64,000 nucleotides of DNA, taken from the NCBI RefSeq assembly GCF_900100955.1, contig NZ_FNCC01000002.1, positions 186,001 through 250,000 on the forward strand. The letters are read 5' to 3'. Source of the DNA: Lentzea fradiae (GTDB taxonomy: Bacteria; Actinomycetota; Actinomycetes; Mycobacteriales; Pseudonocardiaceae). Both the position numbers and the translations under genes were made by a program. The notes beneath the pieces were generated by a model, which worked only from the letters and a program-made list of their open reading frames with translations, did not search any database and was not told the DNA's origin. Below are positions 41,069 to 49,372 of the stretch, one piece after another (the first letter of the stretch is position 1; each line of letters begins with the position of its first letter).

Positions 41069-43033
41069 CTAGAACCACGAGCCGACCTTCTTGATCGCGC
41101 CGCCGACGCCCTCGACGACGTCCCGGCCGAGCTCGACCACGTTGCCCACGGTGTCGACGACGACGTCACCGACGTCGCCCGCGACCTCCTTCGTCGTGTT
41201 CCAGGCGTGCCCGGCCGCGTCACCCCAGTTGCCCCGCGACACGTCCTCCACGACCTGGCCGCCGCCGCGCCAGAGGTCCTCGCCGATGTCGACGACCTCC
41301 TTGCCGGTGTTGACGCCCCAGTCGATGACGGGCCCGATGCCCGGCAGGTTCGACCCCGGCACCTCACGCGGCGTGGGCGCGTCCTGCCAGCGCTGCTCGG
41401 TGACGTCGCCGCCGTTGCCGTTGGCGATCTTCGCGAGGTTGCTGAGCGACTCCGACTCCTTGTCGTAGTACGACGAGTGCGCGTGCCCGATCCACGACTC
41501 GCCGGACGTGCCGAACGTCTTGGCGCCGAACGAGGAGTCGTAGGGGCCGGTGGACGAGCCGTCCTTGGTGAACCAGTCGCCACTGGTGGCCTGGATGACC
41601 GGGTCGTGCTCGGTGCCGCCGACGTAGACGTGCCCGGCACCCGCGGACAGCTGGTCCACGTTCGACGCCCCGACGCCCGGCGAGCCGACGAACACGATGT
41701 CGTCCGCCTTGAGGCCGTTGTCCATCGCCGAGTAGCCGACGACCGTGCTGCCGTAGCTGTGCCCGATGACCGTGACGTGCGCGTTGGGGTTCGCGACCCG
41801 GTAGCCCTCGACGTCCTGGGCGAGGATCGCGGCGCCCTCGCGGGCCTGCGCGGGGTCGTTCACCTGCCCCGGCAGGAACTCGGGCGCGTCGTAGCCGAGC
41901 CACTGGATCGCCGCGCCGTTCGCGCCCATCTCGGCGCTGAGGTTCGCGGCCTGGTCCAAGCCGAAGCTGCTGAGCTTGGACGTGGTGCCCGGCACGCAGA
42001 CCGCGACGTTGTCGGCCGTGTCCGGGTTGCCGAACGCGACGGCGATCGCGCCCTCCTTGGCACCGGCGCCGTCGGGGCTCCAGGCGAGCACGTACGCGGG
42101 CTTGCCGATCTCGCGCGCCTTGTCGTCCGCCTCGACGAGCGCGGCGGCCGCGTCCGTGGAGTTCTTCGCGCGGCGGGACGCCTCGTCGTACTGCTCCAGC
42201 AGCCGGGCGCCCTGCGGGTCGTTGCGCAGCGCCCGCTGGCCTTCCGCCGAGTCGGGGTCCACGCCCAGTTCGGCCGCGCGGTCGGCGAGCCGTTGCTGCA
42301 GCTCGTTCTTCTGCTGGGTGAAGCGTTCGGCGTCCTGCTTGATCCGCTCGCGGTTGGCCTGGTCCAGCACCGGCGCGGGCAGGCCGCGCAGCTGGCCCAG
42401 CTCCTGGAACTTGGTCTTGAGCAGAGCGTCCTTCTCGGCCTGGCTGAGCTTGTTCCACCACTCGGCGACGGCCTTGGGGTCGGTGCCGGGCGGCGGCACG
42501 GCGGGCAGCGCCGTCGCGCCCCGCTGGACCGCGCGGGTCCAGCCGCCGTCCGACCGCGCGGACTCCTCGAAGCCGGGCGGGATCTTGGCGAGCGCGCCCG
42601 CGTAGGTGCGCAGCACGTTCTCGTACCCGGACTTGACCCTGGTCAGCGCGTCGTTGACCTGGTTGGCGAGCGTGCGCGTCTGCGCCTCGTCCAGGCCCGG
42701 CGGGCGGCTGCGCCACACGCTGATCGCCTGGTCGGCCGCGCCGCGCATCTGCCCGTACGCGCGCGAGGCGGCCTGCACGATGTCGACGCCCGCACCGAGG
42801 CGGTCACCGGCGGCCCTCGCGGCGGAGACGGACAGCTCGGCGCGCGCCGAGAACTTCGTCGCGGAGTCGCCGGTCCAGTTCGCGACCGCCGTGCTGCCGC
42901 CCTTCATGACCGACTGGCCCGCACGGCCCACGGCGCTGATGGCACCGGTGATCGGGTCCGCGGCGGCGGCGATCCGGCCGGGGTCGCCCGAGGCGAGGGG
43001 GCGGTAGAGGCTCTCCGGGTCCGTGTAGCTCAC
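41069..43033 (-). CDS. T7SS effector: helical N-domain plus DUF1023 alpha/beta hydrolase
   Basis: 654 residues from GTG 43033. Residues 1-200 are helical with an N-W-T-G-D turn (VANWTGDSATKF), like a WXG/LXG export module. A charged central helix follows. The DUF1023 alpha/beta-hydrolase domain (about 300-560) has the nucleophile elbow HVTVIGHSYGSTVVGY, an acidic residue in VGSPGVGASNVDQ and GHAHSSYYD as a likely catalytic histidine site. The last 80 residues are repeated amphipathic segments with Val/Gly/Asp (TKEVAGDVGDVVVDTVGNV). No Sec signal. It overlaps its small partner gene by four bases (GTGA), the usual T7SS pairing. Confidence 0.82.
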   Translation of the reverse strand: MSYTDPESLYRPLASGDPGRIAAAADPITGAISAVGRAGQSVMKGGSTAVANWTGDSATKFSARAELSVSAARAAGDRLGAGVDIVQAASRAYGQMRGAADQAISVWRSRPPGLDEAQTRTLANQVNDALTRVKSGYENVLRTYAGALAKIPPGFEESARSDGGWTRAVQRGATALPAVPPPGTDPKAVAEWWNKLSQAEKDALLKTKFQELGQLRGLPAPVLDQANRERIKQDAERFTQQKNELQQRLADRAAELGVDPDSAEGQRALRNDPQGARLLEQYDEASRRAKNSTDAAAALVEADDKAREIGKPAYVLAWSPDGAGAKEGAIAVAFGNPDTADNVAVCVPGTTSKLSSFGLDQAANLSAEMGANGAAIQWLGYDAPEFLPGQVNDPAQAREGAAILAQDVEGYRVANPNAHVTVIGHSYGSTVVGYSAMDNGLKADDIVFVGSPGVGASNVDQLSAGAGHVYVGGTEHDPVIQATSGDWFTKDGSSTGPYDSSFGAKTFGTSGESWIGHAHSSYYDKESESLSNLAKIANGNGGDVTEQRWQDAPTPREVPGSNLPGIGPVIDWGVNTGKEVVDIGEDLWRGGGQVVEDVSRGNWGDAAGHAWNTTKEVAGDVGDVVVDTVGNVVELGRDVVEGVGGAIKKVGSWF

Positions 43034-43359
43034 TTGCCGTCCCCCAGTCCCTGCATGAGCTTCACCATCGCGGACTCGTGCTCCTCGTCGGTGCGCTGGT
43101 AGGTCTCGGCGTTCGACACCAGCCCGTCGGCGGCGTCGGAGATCCACGCGGAACCGCGCTGGAGGTCCTGGGAGTGGGTGCCGACGAACTTCGCGAGCGC
43201 GTTCGCGAACTCGGCCGCGGCGTCGACCTGGCCCAGCGCCGAGGCGTCGAGCCTGAGCATCGAGATCATCTCCGCCGCCTCGCGCACCGCGTCGGAGCCG
43301 TTGACGAACTCCTTCGACGCGCTGCGCAGCTGTTCGGGCTCAACGCCGAACATCGCCAT
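43030..43359 (-). CDS. Small T7SS target protein (EspC/DUF2580-like)
   Basis: 109 residues from ATG 43359, chosen because a GGGGG ribosome site lies upstream. It begins MFGVEPEQLRSASKEFVNGSDAV, has a helix with SALGQVDAAAEFANALAKFV and ends with helical DGLVSNAETYQRTDEEHESAMVK, in which Y-Q-R-T-D fits the Y-x-x-x-D/E T7SS export signal. It is encoded directly before the DUF1023 effector and is probably its export partner. Confidence 0.75.
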   Translation of the reverse strand: MAMFGVEPEQLRSASKEFVNGSDAVREAAEMISMLRLDASALGQVDAAAEFANALAKFVGTHSQDLQRGSAWISDAADGLVSNAETYQRTDEEHESAMVKLMQGLGDGK

Positions 43360-43455
43360 CGCCACCCCCAAGGTTGGTCTTTGATCCATGCGACGCAGAA
43401 GCATCATGGCCGGTTCCCCACTCGGCCGGGTCGCGTTTGGGGCACGATGACGCGC

Positions 43456-44202
43456 ATGGTGCAGACAGGGTGGACGGCTCAGCGGTGGACCGCTGTGTTC
43501 ATCGAACAGGCAGAGATGTTCCGCAAGGCAGTGGCGGAGGCCGACCCGGCCGCCGAGGTGCCCACGAGGCCGGGCTGGACCGTGCAGGACCTGGTCGTGC
43601 ACGTCGCCCGCTTCCTGGAGACCTCCACCGTCTACCTGCGCACCGGCAGCCGCACCCAGCTCCAGCCGCCGTCCCCGCCCGCGGGGCTGGCGCCGCTCGA
43701 GTACCTGGACCTGCAGCTGACCGCCGCCGCCGAGATCCTCACCGCGGTCCCCGGCAACCGCCCGGCCTGGACGTTCTCCGCCGCCGCCCCCGACCTCGCG
43801 TGGGTCTGGCACCGCCGCATCGCCCACGAGACGGTGCTGCGCCGGTTCGACGCGCAGACCGTCGTCCGGCAGGTCGCCGCCACCGACCCGGACCTCTGCG
43901 TCGACGGCATCGACGAGGTGCTGACCACGATCGTCGCCGCGAAGCTCGAAGGCGACGTCCCGACCATCGCGCCCGGCACCGCCGTGGTGCGCACGACCGA
44001 CCTGCCGGAGTCGTGGCTGATCTCGCTGCGGCCGGACGAGGCCCCCGAGATCCGCGCCGCCGCCCCCGGCGAGGAGGGCGACGCGCAGGTCACCGGGGAG
44101 GCCGAACTCGTCTACTTCTGGCTGTGGAACCGGATGAACCTCAAGGAGATGTCCGGCGACCAGCGGGTGCTGGACATCCTCCAGGTCGGGCGGGGGCACT
44201 GA
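43456..44202 (+). CDS. Maleylpyruvate isomerase-family (mycothiol-dependent, DinB-like) protein
   Basis: 248 residues from ATG 43456 (ATG 43447 is possible). The four-helix metal-binding fold of the family is recognisable: FRKAVAEADPAAEVPTRPGWTVQDLVVHVARFLE with the first histidine, WVWHRRIAHETVLRRFDAQ with the helix-3 histidines, and a C-terminal LVYFWLWNR segment. Such proteins use mycothiol or bind metal; the substrate is unknown. Its stop overlaps the start of the next gene (TGATG). It diverges from the T7SS pair. Confidence 0.8.
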   Translation: MVQTGWTAQRWTAVFIEQAEMFRKAVAEADPAAEVPTRPGWTVQDLVVHVARFLETSTVYLRTGSRTQLQPPSPPAGLAPLEYLDLQLTAAAEILTAVPGNRPAWTFSAAAPDLAWVWHRRIAHETVLRRFDAQTVVRQVAATDPDLCVDGIDEVLTTIVAAKLEGDVPTIAPGTAVVRTTDLPESWLISLRPDEAPEIRAAAPGEEGDAQVTGEAELVYFWLWNRMNLKEMSGDQRVLDILQVGRGH

Positions 44203-44543
44203 TGCGCAAGGTCGCCGCCGTCCTGCTGGCCTGCCTCGCGGTGGCGGGCTGCGCCTCCGACTGGCAGGAGCAGGTCACCTACGAGGTCGTCGAGGTCTAC
44301 GACTACAAGATGGCCCCCAGCTCCGAACCGGAGAAGCGGGTCAGGCTGAAGCTCTCCGGCGACGCTCCGAGCGGCGTGCTGTCGAAGGACTCGCTGGCCT
44401 CGCAGGCCGTCGCGCTGTCCGACATCGGCGGCGGTGACGTGGCGGCCGGCGACACCGTCACGTGCACCGCGAAGCAGCACTCGTCGGGCGCGGTGCAGAC
44501 CAACGAGATCAAGACCGAGCTGAGCGGGTGCCGCAGGGCCTGA
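44202..44543 (+). CDS. Small lipoprotein
   Basis: 113 residues from ATG 44202, overlapping the previous stop by one base. A lipoprotein signal ends in LACLAVAGCAS, so Cys near residue 17 would be lipidated. The mature part is beta-rich with two cysteines (VTCTAKQ and LSGCRRA) that may pair. No family is recognised. A strong hairpin terminator (44558-44590) follows and isolates it from purF. Confidence 0.75.
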   Translation: MRKVAAVLLACLAVAGCASDWQEQVTYEVVEVYDYKMAPSSEPEKRVRLKLSGDAPSGVLSKDSLASQAVALSDIGGGDVAAGDTVTCTAKQHSSGAVQTNEIKTELSGCRRA

Positions 44544-44557
44544 CGGGCCTGGTGGCC

Positions 44558-44590
44558 CTCATGCCTTCGTCCTGCGGCCGAAGGCATGAG
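44558..44590 (+). terminator. Intrinsic terminator before purF
   Basis: Perfect 12-bp arms CTCATGCCTTCG (44558-44569) and CGAAGGCATGAG (44579-44590) with a nine-base loop, followed by TTTGG. Confidence 0.8.
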
Positions 44591-44686
44591 TTTGGTCACC
44601 CTGCCAGGGGTTCGATGGGGGTCTACCACGGGGGGCTCCACTTACACTCGGGGTGCAGCAACCCCACTCGTGAGGGAGCCAACTCG

Positions 44687-46192
44687 GTGGTCGCCGACCA
44701 TTCCCAGCCCGAACAGGAACCCCGTGAGGAGTGCGGCGTCTTCGGCGTCTGGGCTCCCGGTGAAGACGTCTCGAAGCTCACCTACTACGGCCTCTACGCA
44801 CTGCAGCACCGCGGTCAGGAGGCGGCGGGCATCTCCGTCGGCGACGGCTCGCAGGTCGTCGTGTTCAAGGACCTCGGCCTCGTCAGCCAGGTCTTCGACG
44901 AACAGGTCCTGCAGTCGCTCAAGGGCCACGTGGCCGTCGGGCACTGCCGCTACTCGACGACCGGGTCCACGACCTGGGAGAACGCGCAGCCCACGTTCCG
45001 CACCACCGCCGCGGGCTCCGGCCTGAGCCTCGGCCACAACGGCAACCTGGTGAACACCGCCGAGCTGCTGGAGAAGGCCAAGGAGCTCGGCATCGTCGAG
45101 CGCAACGGCGCCACCACGGACTCGGACATCCTCTGCGGCCTGCTCGCGCACTCCGCGGCCGACAAGGGCATCGAGCAGGCCGCGCTGGAGCTGCTCCCGC
45201 TCGTCCGCGGCGCCTACTGCCTCACGTTCTCCGACGAGAGCACCCTCTACGCCGCCCGCGATCCGCACGGCGTGCGCCCGCTGGTGCTCGGCCGGCTCGA
45301 ACGGGGCTGGGTCGTGGCCAGCGAGACCGCCGCGCTCGACATCGTCGGCGCGAGCTTCGTCCGCGAGGTCGAGCCCGGCGAGCTGATCGCCATCGACGAG
45401 GACGGCCTGCGGTCCAGCCGGTTCGCGACGCCCGAGCCCAAGGGCTGCGTCTTCGAGTACGTCTACCTGGCCCGTCCGGACACGACGATCTCCGGCCGCG
45501 GCGTGCACGCCACCCGCGTCGAGATCGGCCGCCGGCTCGCCAAGGAGCACCCGGTCGAGGCCGACCTGGTGATCCCGGTGCCGGAGTCCGGCACGCCCGC
45601 CGCCATCGGCTACGCGCAGGCCAGCGGCATCCCGTACGGGTCGGGCCTGGTCAAGAACGCCTACGTCGGCCGGACGTTCATCCAGCCGTCGCAGACCATC
45701 CGCCAGCTCGGCATCCGGTTGAAGCTCAACCCGTTGCGCGACGTCATCCGCGGCAAGCGCCTGGTCGTCGTGGACGACTCGATCGTGCGCGGCAACACCC
45801 AGCGCGCACTCGTGCGCATGCTGCGCGAGGCCGGTGCGCTCGAGGTGCACGTGCGGATCGCGTCGCCGCCCGTGAAGTGGCCGTGCTTCTACGGCATCGA
45901 CTTCGCCTCGCGGGCGGAGCTCATCGCCAACGGCCTGGACGACGACGGCATCCGCCGGTCGGTCGGCGCCGACTCGCTGGGCTACGTGTCGCTGGAGCAG
46001 CTCATCGCGGCGACCGAGCAGCCCAAGACGCGGCTGTGCTCGGCCTGCTTCGACGGCGAGTACCCCATCGAGCTGCCGCAGGACGCGCTCATCGGCAAGC
46101 ACCTGCTGGAGGGCCTGAAGGGCGTCTCGGGCTCGGCCGCTCCCGTTCTGCCGAACGGATATGGTGCCGAGGACGCCCTGCGTCGTCCCTAG
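44687..46192 (+). CDS. purF: Amidophosphoribosyltransferase
   Basis: 501 residues from GTG 44687 behind a GAGGGA ribosome site. It catalyses the first committed purine step, PRPP plus glutamine to phosphoribosylamine. A 15-residue propeptide precedes the nucleophile Cys16 in EECGVFGVW. The glutaminase motif GHCRYSTTGSTTWENAQP and the PRPP loop VVVDDSIVRGNTQ are present. Cysteines in KGCVFEYVY, WPCFYGID and LCSACFDGEYP fit the 4Fe-4S-type enzyme of Bacillus. A -10-like TACACT lies at 44643-44648. purM follows after 49 bases. Confidence 0.95.
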   Translation: MVADHSQPEQEPREECGVFGVWAPGEDVSKLTYYGLYALQHRGQEAAGISVGDGSQVVVFKDLGLVSQVFDEQVLQSLKGHVAVGHCRYSTTGSTTWENAQPTFRTTAAGSGLSLGHNGNLVNTAELLEKAKELGIVERNGATTDSDILCGLLAHSAADKGIEQAALELLPLVRGAYCLTFSDESTLYAARDPHGVRPLVLGRLERGWVVASETAALDIVGASFVREVEPGELIAIDEDGLRSSRFATPEPKGCVFEYVYLARPDTTISGRGVHATRVEIGRRLAKEHPVEADLVIPVPESGTPAAIGYAQASGIPYGSGLVKNAYVGRTFIQPSQTIRQLGIRLKLNPLRDVIRGKRLVVVDDSIVRGNTQRALVRMLREAGALEVHVRIASPPVKWPCFYGIDFASRAELIANGLDDDGIRRSVGADSLGYVSLEQLIAATEQPKTRLCSACFDGEYPIELPQDALIGKHLLEGLKGVSGSAAPVLPNGYGAEDALRRP

Positions 46193-46241
46193 TCCCGGGT
46201 ACGTCCCTGAGCACCCCCAGATCCAAGTGGAAGAAGTTGAC

Positions 46242-47303
46242 GTGACCGACAGCGCCAAGGCCACCTACGCCTCCGCCGGAGTCAGTATCGCCGCAGGTGA
46301 CGAGGCGGTGGAGAAGCTGAAGCCGTGGGCGGCGAAGGCGCACCGCCCCGAGGTGCTCGGCGGCATCGGCGGCTTCGCGGGTCTCTTCCAGCTCAAGCTC
46401 GACCGCTGGAAGGAGCCGGTCCTCGCGTCCTCGACCGACGGCGTCGGCACGAAGATCGCGATCGCCCAGGCGCTCGACAAGCACGACACCATCGGCGTCG
46501 ACCTGGTCGCCATGATCGTGGACGACCTGGTCGTCTGCGGCGCGGAGCCGTTGTTCGTGCAGGACTACATCGCCGTCGGCAAGGTCGTCCCCGACAAGAT
46601 CGCGGCGCTGGTCAAGGGCATCGCCGAGGGCTGCGTCCAGGCGGGCTGCGCGCTGCTCGGCGGCGAGACGGCCGAGCACCCCGGCCTGATGGGCGAGGAC
46701 GACTACGACATCTCCGGCACCGGCGTCGGCGTGGTCGAGCAGTCGAAGCTGCTCGGCCCCGACCGCGTCCGCGACGGCGACGTCGTGATCGCGATGGGCT
46801 CGTCCGGCCTGCACTCCAACGGCTACTCGCTCGCCAGGCACGTGCTGCTGGAGATCGCGCGGATGCCGCTGGAGGGCCACGTCGAGGAGTTCGGCCGCAC
46901 CCTCGGCGAGGAGCTGCTGGAGCCCACCAAGATCTACGCCAAGGACTGCCTCGCGCTGATCGCCGAGACGGAGGTCCGCGGGTTCTCGCACGTCACCGGT
47001 GGCGGCCTGGCCGCGAACCTGGCCCGCGTGCTCCCCGACGGCCTGCACGCCCAGCTCGACCGCGGCACGTGGACGCCCGCGCCGGTCTTCCAGCTCATCG
47101 CCCAGCGCGGGCGCGTGGAGCGCGAGGAGATGGAGAAGGCGTTCAACATGGGCGTCGGCATGGTCGCCGTCGTCGCACCCGAGGACGTCGACCGCGCGCT
47201 GGCCGTCCTCACCGCCCGCCACGTCCCCGCGTGGGTGCTGGGCGAGATCACCAGGTCCGAGGAGGGCGGCGCCGCCCTCCTCGGCGACCACCCGCGCTTC
47301 TGA
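46242..47303 (+). CDS. purM: Phosphoribosylformylglycinamidine cyclo-ligase
   Basis: 353-residue AIR synthetase, closing FGAM to AIR with ATP. The start is GTG 46242 behind GGAAGAAG. Motifs are YASAGVSIAAGDEAVEKLKP, ASSTDGVGTKIAIAQALDKH, VVCGAEPLFVQDYIAVGK, GCALLGGETAEHPG and VTGGGLAANLARVLP. It is probably co-transcribed with purF. In other actinobacteria a DUF3073 gene follows; here that gene is 13.6 kb away, behind the inositol regulon. Confidence 0.95.
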   Translation: MTDSAKATYASAGVSIAAGDEAVEKLKPWAAKAHRPEVLGGIGGFAGLFQLKLDRWKEPVLASSTDGVGTKIAIAQALDKHDTIGVDLVAMIVDDLVVCGAEPLFVQDYIAVGKVVPDKIAALVKGIAEGCVQAGCALLGGETAEHPGLMGEDDYDISGTGVGVVEQSKLLGPDRVRDGDVVIAMGSSGLHSNGYSLARHVLLEIARMPLEGHVEEFGRTLGEELLEPTKIYAKDCLALIAETEVRGFSHVTGGGLAANLARVLPDGLHAQLDRGTWTPAPVFQLIAQRGRVEREEMEKAFNMGVGMVAVVAPEDVDRALAVLTARHVPAWVLGEITRSEEGGAALLGDHPRF

Positions 47304-47430
47304 GGCAGCCTCCCGGCCCGGTCGCCGCGTACTCAGCGGCGACCGAGGGGGGGCAGTTGGACCGGGACCGCGAGTTCGCGGAGTTCGTCGACGCCCTGAT
47401 AAAGATCGCGACACTTCCGGGCTCACCTTC

Positions 47431-47436
47431 TAACCT
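47431..47436 (+). promoter_or_regulatory. Leaderless -10 element of the ribosome-rescue gene
   Basis: TAACCT ends seven bases before the ATG at 47444 and fixes this start over the longer open frame upstream. Confidence 0.55.
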
Positions 47437-47443
47437 GGACAGC

Positions 47444-47866
47444 ATGGACGACGTGACCGTGACGAGGACGCTGGTGCTGCCGGCGTCCGAGCTGCGCGAA
47501 CGTTTCTCCAGGTCAGGCGGCCCAGGAGGGCAGGGCGTGAACACGGCGGACAGCCGCGTCGAGCTCTCGTTCGACGTGGCCGCCTCGCCGTCGATCCCCG
47601 AGCACCTGAAGGCCAGGATGCTCGACCGCCTGGGCAACCGCCTCGTCGACGGCGTCCTCACGATCGCCGCCTCCGAGCACCGCGCCCAGCTGCAGAACCG
47701 CGCCGCCGCACGGGAACGCCTCGCCGCGGTCCTGCGGGCGGCGGCCGCCCCGCCACCTCCGATGCGCAAGCCGACCAAGCCCACCAGGGGCTCGAAGGAA
47801 CGCCGGATCGCGGGCAAGAAGCGCCGCGCGGAGACCAAGCGCGGCCGGTCGGGCTCTTGGGACTGA
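47444..47866 (+). CDS. arfB: Peptidyl-tRNA hydrolase ArfB-like (ribosome rescue)
   Basis: 140 residues. It is a class I release-factor catalytic domain without a stop-codon recognition domain: the GGQ motif is in SGGPGGQGVNTADSRVEL, where the glutamine triggers ester-bond hydrolysis. The C-terminal tail is rich in Lys and Arg (KPTKPTRGSKERRIAGKKRR), which in ArfB (YaeJ) enters the empty mRNA channel of stalled ribosomes. The length fits ArfB. It is monocistronic and converges on the mmsA gene. Confidence 0.9.
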   Translation: MDDVTVTRTLVLPASELRERFSRSGGPGGQGVNTADSRVELSFDVAASPSIPEHLKARMLDRLGNRLVDGVLTIAASEHRAQLQNRAAARERLAAVLRAAAAPPPPMRKPTKPTRGSKERRIAGKKRRAETKRGRSGSWD

Positions 47867-47878
47867 CGCCACGGACTG

Positions 47879-49372
47879 TCAGCCGTGCGTCGGGAACCCG
47901 AGGTTCACGCCGTGCTGCTGCGGCCACCGGGCCGTGATCGCCTTGGCCCGCGTGTAGAACCGCACCCCCTCGGCCCCGTGCACGTGCGTGTCCCCGAACA
48001 GCGAGTCCTTCCACCCGCCGAACGAGTAGTAGGCCATCGGCACGGGGATCGGCACGTTGATGCCGACCATCCCGACGTGCACCCGCCGCTGGTACTCGCG
48101 CGCCGCCAGCCCGTCCCCGGTGTAGATCGCCGTGCCGTTGCCGTACGGGTTGGCGTTGACCAGTGCCAGGGCCTCCTCGAACGTCTCGGCGCGCACGACG
48201 CACAGCACCGGGCCGAAGATCTCGTCGGTGTAGATCGTCATGTCGGGCGTGACGTGGTCGAACAACGTGGGCGCGAGCCAGAACCCGCCCTCCGCACCGA
48301 CAGGCGCATACCCACGACCGTCGACGACCAACGACGCCCCCGCCGATTCACCGGCGTCCACATAGGACAAAACCCGGTCCCGGTGCGCGCCGGTCACCAG
48401 CGGCCCCATCTGTGCGGACGGGTCGGTGCCCGGCAGCACCGCGGAGTGCAGGTCGCGGGTGCGGGACGCGATCTTCGAGACCAGCTCGTCGCCGGTCGCG
48501 CCCACCGACACGACGACGGAGATCGCCATGCAGCGCTCGCCCGCGGAGCCGTAACCAGCCGAAACAGCTGCGTCGGCGGCCACGTCGAGGTCGGCGTCCG
48601 GGAGGACGACCATGTGGTTCTTGGCGCCGCCGAGGGCCTGCACGCGTTTGCCCGCCGCCGTGCCGCGTGAGTAGACGTGCTTGGCGATCGGGGTCGAGCC
48701 GACGAACGACGCGGCGGCGACGTCCGGGTGGTCGAGCAGGGCGTTCACGGCGAAGGCGTCGCCTTGCAGGACGTTCAGCACGCCGTCGGGCAGGCCGGCC
48801 TCCTGGAACAGCTCGGCCAGCCGGACGGACGCCGACGGGTCGCGTTCGGAGGGCTTCAGGACGAACGTGTTGCCGCACGCGATGGCGATGGGGAACATCC
48901 ACATCGGCACCATCACGGGGAAGTTGAACGGCGTGATGCCCGCGACCACGCCCAGCGGCTGGCGCACCGAGTACGCGTCCACGCCGCGCGAGACCTGTTC
49001 GGAGTGCTCGCCCTTCAGCAGTTGCGGGATGCCGCAGGCGAACTCGACCACTTCCAGGCCGCGTTGCACTTCGCCGGCCGCGTCGGAGAGCACCTTGCCG
49101 TGCTCGGACGTGATGATCGCGGCCAGTTCGTCGCGCGCCTCGTGCAGCAGGTGGCGGTAGGCGAACAGGATGCGCGACCTCGTGGCCAGCGACGACTCCG
49201 ACCACGACTGCGCCGCCTTCAGCGACGACGAGACGGCCAGGTCGACGTCGGCCTGTTCGGCCAGCACGACCTGTGCGGCGACGGTGCCGGTGGCCGGGTT
49301 GAAGACGTCGGCGGTGCGGGACGACACCCCGGTGGTCCGGGCGCCGTCGATCCAGTGCGGGATGGTGCTCAA
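47879..49372 (-). CDS. mmsA: Methylmalonate-semialdehyde dehydrogenase (CoA-acylating)
   Basis: 497 residues from TTG 49372, overlapping the LacI stop (TTGA). It is the aldehyde dehydrogenase of the MmsA/IolA group, converting malonate semialdehyde from inositol to acetyl-CoA (or methylmalonate semialdehyde to propionyl-CoA). Key parts are ITPFNFPVMVPMWMFPIAIA, NTFVLKPSERDPSAS, GSTPIAKHVYSRG, LGGAKNHMVVLPDAD and the nucleophile Cys in GSAGERCMAIS. It closes the inositol pathway whose other enzymes are encoded on the opposite strand from 50483. Confidence 0.93.
   Translation of the reverse strand: MSTIPHWIDGARTTGVSSRTADVFNPATGTVAAQVVLAEQADVDLAVSSSLKAAQSWSESSLATRSRILFAYRHLLHEARDELAAIITSEHGKVLSDAAGEVQRGLEVVEFACGIPQLLKGEHSEQVSRGVDAYSVRQPLGVVAGITPFNFPVMVPMWMFPIAIACGNTFVLKPSERDPSASVRLAELFQEAGLPDGVLNVLQGDAFAVNALLDHPDVAAASFVGSTPIAKHVYSRGTAAGKRVQALGGAKNHMVVLPDADLDVAADAAVSAGYGSAGERCMAISVVVSVGATGDELVSKIASRTRDLHSAVLPGTDPSAQMGPLVTGAHRDRVLSYVDAGESAGASLVVDGRGYAPVGAEGGFWLAPTLFDHVTPDMTIYTDEIFGPVLCVVRAETFEEALALVNANPYGNGTAIYTGDGLAAREYQRRVHVGMVGINVPIPVPMAYYSFGGWKDSLFGDTHVHGAEGVRFYTRAKAITARWPQQHGVNLGFPTHG

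Noticed and set aside
47304..47443. Longer N-terminus for the ArfB-like protein
   Set aside because: The in-frame extension has no release-factor similarity, and a TAACCT element seven bases before ATG 47444 marks the start.
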